Source: Sulfuricurvum sp.
GTDB lineage: Bacteria > Campylobacterota > Campylobacteria > Campylobacterales > Sulfurimonadaceae
Direction: 5' to 3'
Assembly: GCF_030691015.1 (NCBI RefSeq)
Contig: NZ_JAUYFF010000016.1
Span: 1 to 64,000 of the forward strand
DNA length: 64,000 bases
Below are positions 58,707 through 64,000 of the stretch, in pieces; positions within the stretch are counted from its first letter, which is position 1; each line of letters begins with the position of its first letter. A program made the position numbers and the translations under genes. The notes beneath the pieces are model-generated. The model did no database searches. It saw nothing but the letters and a program-made list of their open reading frames with translations, and was not told the origin of the DNA.

Positions 58707-60658
58707 TACTCAATCCCGCTCAGTCGGAGGAGATTTTTAGAGTCGCACTCCCGACCCATCATCTCCACAAACAGCTCCTGCATACTCTGAGATCCACCCT
58801 TGGCTAAGATGATCTCTTTATACGCTTTAGCGAGGTCGCTTCCGAAAACACCCTCATCCACGATGGCGTAATAGGCATCGGCACTGAGCACTTCCGCCCA
58901 TTTGTAACTGTAATACCCCGCACTGTATCCGCCGCTGAAGATATGGCTGAATCCGTTTTGGAATTTGTTATAAGAGGGAGGTTTGATAAGGGCTGTTTCC
59001 TCGCGAATGGAATCGAGGAGGTTTTGAATCTCTTCTCCCTGATAGAGTTTTGAGTGAAGAGAGAAATCAAAGAGGGAAAATTCGATTTGTCGAAGCATAA
59101 ACATCCCGCTCTGGAAATTTTTGGCACGGATCAGTTTGGCGATCATCTCGTCGCTGAGAACTTCACCGCTTTGGAAATGTTTAGCGAAGAGTTTCAGTAC
59201 TTTCGGCTCATAGGCGAAATTTTCCAAAAACTGAGAGGGAAATTCGACCGCATCCCACTCGACTCCGTTGACTCCACTCACTCCGTGCTCTTTTACTTTG
59301 CTTAAGAGATGATGGAGAGTATGTCCCATCTCGTGAAAAAGGGTGACGACATCATCGTGACGGAGGAGTGAGGGGGAGGTGTCCGAGGAGGGTGGGAAGT
59401 TACAGACGACAAAAGCGCTGGAGAGATGGGTGCACCCTGTCGTATCTTCGCAATGGGTTTGGAAATTGTGCATCCACGCACCGCCTCGTTTGTCTTTACG
59501 GGCTTCGAGGTCGAAATAGACCCGTGCGGTGAGGGTATCGCCCTCATAAATATCGTAAACACTCGCTTTTGGATCCCAAAGCTCGATATTTTGAGGAACG
59601 AAGCGGATGCCGAAGAGTTCATTTAAAAAGGTAAACATCCCCTTCATGACACTGTGTTGTTCGAAATAGGGACGGTATTCTTCTTCATCGATATCGTATT
59701 GGGCTTTTTTGAGAATTTCACCGTAGTAGGCGGTATCGTAGCTTTGCAGATCGATTTCCGGTGCGATGGCGCGGAGTTCTTCAAGCTCTCGCATCCCTTG
59801 TTTACGGGATGCTTCAATGAGGGAGTTTAAAAAGCTGATAACACTTTCCGTACTCGGTGCCATTTTAGAGGCGAGGGAATATTCGGCGTAATTTTCGAAT
59901 CCTAGAAGCTTTGCACTCTCCTGACGAAGCGCCATCAGTTCATCGATGATGGCTCCGTTTTGGGGTGCTCGGGTCGTGTAGGCGCGATACAGCTCTTCAC
60001 GAATCGTGCGGTTGGGGCCGTAGGTCATATAAGCGATGTAAGAGGGCATTTGGAGGGTAAATCGGTATTTGGTGGCACCCTCTTCTTCAAACTTGGCGTC
60101 GTCTAAATCACTCTCCGGTATCCCCTCCACATCCGCTTTATCGGTGATGATCTTTTCATACGCATTGGTCGCATCGAGGACGTTTTGGGAAAAGTCGTTG
60201 GTGAGGGTACTTTTACGTAAATTAATCTCGGCTAAACGCTCTTTGGATGCCTCATCCAGATGGGCTCCCGCGAGTTCGAAATGGAGGATATTGAGATCGA
60301 GGATACGGCGCTGTTCGGTATTTAGATGATCGTACTCACGGGCTTTTATCGCTTTAAACGCTTCGTAGATATCAAGATTTTGTCCGACAAAGGTGGAGTA
60401 ATCGGTGAGAATCGGGAGGGCATCCGCATACACTTTTTGGGACGCTTCGGAATTTTTGATGGCATTGATATGCGAAAGGGGGGTAAAGAGGAGTTCTAAA
60501 TCCTCTTCCATCAAATCAAACGGACGGACAAAATTGGCATACGTTTTATCAGAAATCGCTAATAGATCGGCAATAGTTTTGTGATTAATCTCGATAAGGG
60601 TGTTGAGATCAGCAATAAAGGTCTCTAAGTTGAGTTTAAAATCGGCAAACGGGTTCAT
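58706..60658 (-). CDS. prlC: M3-family oligopeptidase (oligopeptidase A type)
   Basis: A 650-residue zinc metallopeptidase. The HExxH motif is VTLFHEMGHTLHHLL at about 445-460, with a downstream Glu ligand in the EFPSQFLENF segment. The conserved YYSYKWAEVLSADAY lies near the C-terminus. It resembles E. coli OpdA/PrlC, a cytosolic enzyme that degrades small peptides including cleaved signal peptides. No signal peptide is seen. The ribosome binding site is AGGAG. It heads a two-gene minus-strand operon, divergent from nifJ. Confidence 0.93.
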   Translation of the reverse strand: MNPFADFKLNLETFIADLNTLIEINHKTIADLLAISDKTYANFVRPFDLMEEDLELLFTPLSHINAIKNSEASQKVYADALPILTDYSTFVGQNLDIYEAFKAIKAREYDHLNTEQRRILDLNILHFELAGAHLDEASKERLAEINLRKSTLTNDFSQNVLDATNAYEKIITDKADVEGIPESDLDDAKFEEEGATKYRFTLQMPSYIAYMTYGPNRTIREELYRAYTTRAPQNGAIIDELMALRQESAKLLGFENYAEYSLASKMAPSTESVISFLNSLIEASRKQGMRELEELRAIAPEIDLQSYDTAYYGEILKKAQYDIDEEEYRPYFEQHSVMKGMFTFLNELFGIRFVPQNIELWDPKASVYDIYEGDTLTARVYFDLEARKDKRGGAWMHNFQTHCEDTTGCTHLSSAFVVCNFPPSSDTSPSLLRHDDVVTLFHEMGHTLHHLLSKVKEHGVSGVNGVEWDAVEFPSQFLENFAYEPKVLKLFAKHFQSGEVLSDEMIAKLIRAKNFQSGMFMLRQIEFSLFDFSLHSKLYQGEEIQNLLDSIREETALIKPPSYNKFQNGFSHIFSGGYSAGYYSYKWAEVLSADAYYAIVDEGVFGSDLAKAYKEIILAKGGSQSMQELFVEMMGRECDSKNLLRLSGIE

Positions 60659-60681
60659 TATTTTCTCCTAATATGGATGAT

Positions 60682-60687
60682 ATTGTA
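60682..60687 (-). promoter_or_regulatory. -10 element before prlC
   Basis: Minus-strand TACAAT lies 23 bases before the ATG at 60658, leaving a leader of about 17 bases containing AGGAG. Confidence 0.42.
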
Positions 60688-60758
60688 GTCAAGTGTTTCA
60701 AAAACTATTCTAATGGAGAAGATTTAAGAATTTAGAATAAATATTGTTTTTTTTGGGT

Positions 60759-60795
60759 TACAATTGTAGGAGATGCAACCATAATTATCCTACAA
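60759..60795 (+). promoter_or_regulatory. nifJ -10 element and overlapping inverted repeat
   Basis: TACAAT at 60759-60764 lies inside the perfect palindrome TACAATTGTA (60759-60768). TTGTAGGA (60764-60771) and TCCTACAA (60788-60795) form a perfect eight-base inverted repeat 16 bases apart, starting at the predicted transcription start. It could be an operator or a 5' mRNA stem-loop. AGGA at 60803-60806 is the ribosome binding site. Confidence 0.52.
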
Positions 60796-60815
60796 ACAAA
60801 ACAGGAAATTTCATC

Positions 60816-63800
60816 ATGAGTCAATCCGATACTATCACAGTAGACGGTAATGAAGCCGTCGCCCTAGTTGCCCATAAAATCAATGAAGTGATCGCCATTT
60901 ACCCCATCACCCCCTCCTCGCCGATGGGGGAGTTTAGCGATCTTTACAGTTCCAAAGGGCAAAAAAATATCTTCGGCAGTGTGCCGGAAGTTTTTGAGCT
61001 GCAAAGTGAAGGGGGGGCGAGCGGTACGGTTCACGGAGCGTTGCAGGCAGGGTCTCTCACCACCACCTTTACCGCGTCGCAGGGGTTATTGCTGATGATC
61101 CCGAATATGTACAAGATCGCAGGCGAGTTGAGCGCAACGGTATTTCATGTTGCCGCTCGCTCACTGGCGGCGCAGGGACTCTCGATATTTGGAGATCATC
61201 AAGACGTTATGGGGGTTCGACAAACGGGTTTCGCACTTCTAGCGTCCAATTCGGTTCAAGAAGCGCATGATTTCGCCCTTATCTCCCAAGCCGCGACTCT
61301 CCGTTCCCGTATCCCGTTTCTCCATTTTTTCGACGGCTTTCGAACCTCACATGAAGTGAGTCGAATTGAGAAACTCTCCGATGACGTTCTGAAAAAAATG
61401 ATTGATACGGGTTTGGTTGCGGCTCACCGTCGTAGGGGACTAAGCCCCGATCATCCTGTCCTTCGCGGAACGGCGCAGAATCCCGATGTTTATTTTCAAG
61501 GTCGCGAGAGCGTCAACCGATATTATCAGGCGTTACCCGAAATACTTCAAGGGGAGATGGATCGTTTTTCTACACTTACGGGACGCTCCTATCATCTGTT
61601 CGATTACGTCGGTGCGGCGGATGCGGAGCGAGTGATCGTTTTGATGGGCTCAGGTGCCGAAGCGGTGGAGGAGAGTGTCAATTATCTGATTGAGAGAGGG
61701 GAGAGCGTAGGGCTTATCAAAGTGCGTTTGGCACTGCCGTTTGATTCAGAGGCATTTATCGCGGCACTTCCTGCGTCGGTGCAAGCGATCGGGGTACTTG
61801 ATCGTACGAAAGAGCCGGGAAGTGTCGGCGAACCTCTGTATCACGATGTGGTGAGTGTGCTGTTTGAGCGAGGAGAGTCTCTTCCGTTTAAAATGCCTCG
61901 GATCGTGGGGGGGCGCTATGGCCTCTCGTCCAAAGAGTTTACCCCGACGATGATCTTTGCAATTTACGAGGAACTCTCTAAAACCTCCCCGAAAAATCAC
62001 TTTACAATCGGGATTGATGATGATGTGACTTTCACCTCATTAGAGTATGATCATGACCTGATTCTTGAAAATAAAGATCAGTTTCAAGCCATCTTTTACG
62101 GTCTTGGCTCGGACGGTACGGTGGGGGCGAACAAAAATACGATTAAAATTATCGGTACCGAGACGGATCATTATGCGCAGGGCTATTTCGTCTATGATTC
62201 GAAAAAATCGGGTTCGATGACGACGTCGCATCTGCGCTTCGGTACCAAGCCGATCCGCTCGAGTTATCTGATCCAAAAAGCCGATTTCGTAGCGGTACAT
62301 CAGTCGGTATTTTTGGAAAAACTCGATCTCCTTGAGATTGCCAAAGAGGGGGGAATATTTTTGCTCAACACGCCCTATCCCAAAGAGGAGGTATGGCGTC
62401 GCCTCCCCCGTGTGACACAAGAGCGGATCATAGAGAAGAAGTTAAAGTTCTATGCTATCGATGCGTATAAAGTAGCGCACGCATCCAACATGGGTCGGCG
62501 GATCAACACGGTGATGCAGACCTGTTTTTTCGCGATCAGCGGTATTCTCTCTAAAGAGGAGGCGATGGCTAAAATCAAAGGCTCCATCCAAAAAACCTAT
62601 GGTTCCAAAGGGGACGTGATCGTGCAGATGAACTACGCCGCCGTCGACGCGACGTTGGAAAATCTCTACGAAATCGATGTCCCTGCGAGCGCTGATTCTT
62701 TGTTCGAACTTCAAGCAACGCTCAAAGGTGATATGTCTGAATTTACCCGCGAGGTGATCGGAAAAATTACCGCGTTCAAAGGGGATACGCTTCGGGTTTC
62801 CCAAATACCCGATGATGGGACATGGCCGACGGGGACGACGCAGTATGAAAAGCGAAACATCGCTCAGGAAGTTCCTGTGTGGGATGCGGATACCTGTATC
62901 CAGTGCAACAAATGTGTCTCGGCGTGTCCTCACTCGGTAATCCGATCGAGTGTTTTTGATATTTCGTTTTTGAAAAATGCTCCGGCGGGATTCAGTGCCA
63001 AAGGGGCAAAAGGGAAAAACTTCGGGGAGAATGAGGTGTTTAATATCTCGGTTGCTATCGAAGATTGCACGGGATGCGCCCTCTGCGTTGAAGTATGCCC
63101 TGCCAAAAATAAATCCCAAACCAATCTAAAAGCGATTAATATGGTTCCACAGATGGCGTTGCGTGAAGCGGGAATCGCGCAGTGGGATTTTTTCCTCTCG
63201 CTTCCTAAAATGGATAGAGGCTCGCTCGATCCTAGCAACCTCAAAGAGTCACAGTTTTTAGAGCCTTTGTTTGAATTTAGCGGGGCGTGTCCGGGGTGCG
63301 GGGAGACACCGTATGTGAAACTCGCTTCTCAGCTGTTCGGGGATCGGATGGTGATCGCCAATGCGACGGGGTGCAGTTCGATTTACGGCGGTAATCTCCC
63401 GACTACTCCGTGGAAAAAGAATGATGAGGGGAGAGGGCCCGCATGGTCAAACTCGCTCTTTGAAGACAATGCCGAATTCGGGCTGGGATTCCGTCTCTCT
63501 ATCGATGCACAGAATGATCGGGCGCGGGGAGTGCTTGAAACACTGAAACCGCATTTGGATGGGGCACTCGTCGAAGAGATTCTCAGTGCCGATCAGCATG
63601 AAGAATCACAGATCAATGCGCAGCGCGATAGGGTCGAAAAACTCAAATATTCACTGAAAACACTGGACAAGGAGGATGCCAAAACCCTTCTTGAACTTGC
63701 CGATTATCTCGTCAAAAAATCGGTCTGGATTATGGGGGGAGACGGCTGGGCGTACGATATCGGCTATGGAGGATTGGACCATGTCCTCGCCAGCGGTAAA

Positions 63801-64000
63801 AATGTCAATATCCTTGTCCTTGATACACAGGTTTACTCCAATACGGGCGGGCAGCAGTCCAAAGCGACGATGACGGGAGCGGTGGCAAAATTTGCCGCAG
63901 GGGGGAAAGTAGGGGTTCCTAAAGACCTCGCTGCTATGGCCATTGCCTATGAAAACGTCTATGTCGCCAAAGTCGCGATGGGGGCGAACGATACCGCAAC
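60816..64000 (+). CDS. nifJ: Pyruvate:ferredoxin (flavodoxin) oxidoreductase, single-chain, 3' end cut by window
   Basis: An open frame of 1061 codons running off the right edge; family members have about 1180, so about 120 residues are missing. Domain order: alpha-like domain (DGNEAVALVAHKINEVIAIY, YPITPSSPMGEF), gamma-like domain, then two 4Fe-4S clusters in CIQCNKCVSACP and CTGCALCVEVCP, then the thiamine-diphosphate domain with CPGCGETPY, NATGCSSIYGG, GGDGWAYDIG and DTQVYSNTGGQQSKAT. It converts pyruvate and CoA to acetyl-CoA, CO2 and reduced ferredoxin, or the reverse. All subunits are fused in one chain, unlike four-subunit POR. ATG at 60816. Confidence 0.95.
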   Translation, partial: MSQSDTITVDGNEAVALVAHKINEVIAIYPITPSSPMGEFSDLYSSKGQKNIFGSVPEVFELQSEGGASGTVHGALQAGSLTTTFTASQGLLLMIPNMYKIAGELSATVFHVAARSLAAQGLSIFGDHQDVMGVRQTGFALLASNSVQEAHDFALISQAATLRSRIPFLHFFDGFRTSHEVSRIEKLSDDVLKKMIDTGLVAAHRRRGLSPDHPVLRGTAQNPDVYFQGRESVNRYYQALPEILQGEMDRFSTLTGRSYHLFDYVGAADAERVIVLMGSGAEAVEESVNYLIERGESVGLIKVRLALPFDSEAFIAALPASVQAIGVLDRTKEPGSVGEPLYHDVVSVLFERGESLPFKMPRIVGGRYGLSSKEFTPTMIFAIYEELSKTSPKNHFTIGIDDDVTFTSLEYDHDLILENKDQFQAIFYGLGSDGTVGANKNTIKIIGTETDHYAQGYFVYDSKKSGSMTTSHLRFGTKPIRSSYLIQKADFVAVHQSVFLEKLDLLEIAKEGGIFLLNTPYPKEEVWRRLPRVTQERIIEKKLKFYAIDAYKVAHASNMGRRINTVMQTCFFAISGILSKEEAMAKIKGSIQKTYGSKGDVIVQMNYAAVDATLENLYEIDVPASADSLFELQATLKGDMSEFTREVIGKITAFKGDTLRVSQIPDDGTWPTGTTQYEKRNIAQEVPVWDADTCIQCNKCVSACPHSVIRSSVFDISFLKNAPAGFSAKGAKGKNFGENEVFNISVAIEDCTGCALCVEVCPAKNKSQTNLKAINMVPQMALREAGIAQWDFFLSLPKMDRGSLDPSNLKESQFLEPLFEFSGACPGCGETPYVKLASQLFGDRMVIANATGCSSIYGGNLPTTPWKKNDEGRGPAWSNSLFEDNAEFGLGFRLSIDAQNDRARGVLETLKPHLDGALVEEILSADQHEESQINAQRDRVEKLKYSLKTLDKEDAKTLLELADYLVKKSVWIMGGDGWAYDIGYGGLDHVLASGKNVNILVLDTQVYSNTGGQQSKATMTGAVAKFAAGGKVGVPKDLAAMAIAYENVYVAKVAMGANDTA

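Noticed and set aside
62442-63119. 225-codon open frame on the minus strand inside nifJ
   Set aside because: The plus strand there encodes the two 4Fe-4S motifs of NifJ in a continuous frame; the antisense frame has no recognisable domain and reflects codon bias.
1-64000. CRISPR array, insertion sequence, prophage, tRNA cluster or integrative element
   Set aside because: I looked for regularly spaced repeats, transposase or integrase motifs and tRNA cloverleaf arms and saw none; gene order matches conserved phylum blocks nearly throughout.

Overview
The window looks like a chromosome segment of a free-living, motile member of the Campylobacterota (Epsilonproteobacteria), most like the Sulfuricurvum/Sulfurimonas group. 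I base this on protein resemblance and gene order. The block rplY-pth-lptG-lysA-HAD-pheA-hisC-fliF-fliG-fliH-dxs matches the order I know from Campylobacter jejuni. The block cheY-prmA-ftsH-(PSD-like)-pssA matches Helicobacter pylori. A cbpA-hspR pair and a serS-TPR pair are also typical. I see no insertion sequence, prophage, integrase, tRNA or CRISPR array. Coding density is very high: most neighbouring same-strand genes abut or overlap by 1-8 bases, and no gene-free stretch exceeds 200 bases.

Layout. 1-87: the 3' end of a 5S rRNA, closing an rRNA operon that lies to the left. 159-456: a ComEA-like secreted DNA-binding protein with a very good promoter. 453-2926 (minus): bioD-pyrB-pabB. 2944-7393: a PLP sulfhydrylase followed by clpS-clpA-aat, a complete bacterial N-degron module. 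7443-9733: two uncharacterised envelope proteins (DUF3015, then DUF4105 with a C-terminal barrel-like part). 9778-23872: the long syntenic block tal-pilT-rplY-pth-lptG-lysA-HAD-pheA-hisC-fliFGH-dxs. 23859-28302 (minus): pgeF and two chemoreceptors, one ending in a zinc-binding CZB domain. 28493-31473: a three-gene operon predicted to make 5-thiohistidine or ovothiol. 31445-36524: a Cys-rich 58-residue protein, dimeric dUTPase, htrB-waaC, a PDC-sensor membrane protein, hisH-hisA. 36597-41148: cheY-prmA-ftsH-PSD-like-pssA. 41136-45705 (minus): TPR protein, serS, a divergent MTHFR. 45759-48248: serB, a small unknown protein, a periplasmic cytochrome c, an SDR39U1 epimerase. 48202-52592 (minus): a Mla-type lipid transport operon with pfkA coupled at its end. 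52698-57709: dacA, hypoxanthine-DNA glycosylase (minus), purH, cbpA-hspR, ung. 57696-60658 (minus): a secreted EEP-fold nuclease-like protein and an M3 oligopeptidase. 60816-64000: a single-chain pyruvate:ferredoxin oxidoreductase cut by the window end.

The most interesting points are these. (1) An OvoA-type sulfoxide synthase lacks its usual methyltransferase half and is translationally coupled to a PLP C-S lyase and a YhbP flavin-fold protein. (2) The DUF3015/DUF4105 pair shows permuted-papain-like His and Cys motifs plus a terminal-Phe barrel. (3) A near-consensus HspR operator (HAIR) lies on the cbpA promoter. (4) A long inverted repeat sits at the predicted nifJ transcription start. (5) A phosphatidylserine-decarboxylase-like protein next to pssA has lost the self-cleavage serine. 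(6) Seven of eight convergent gene pairs overlap at their 3' ends. (7) Several genes have a -10 hexamer 5-7 bases before the start codon and no Shine-Dalgarno sequence, so they may be leaderless.

All calls come from reading sequence and translations. No search or structure prediction was run. Family names rest on motifs recalled from memory.
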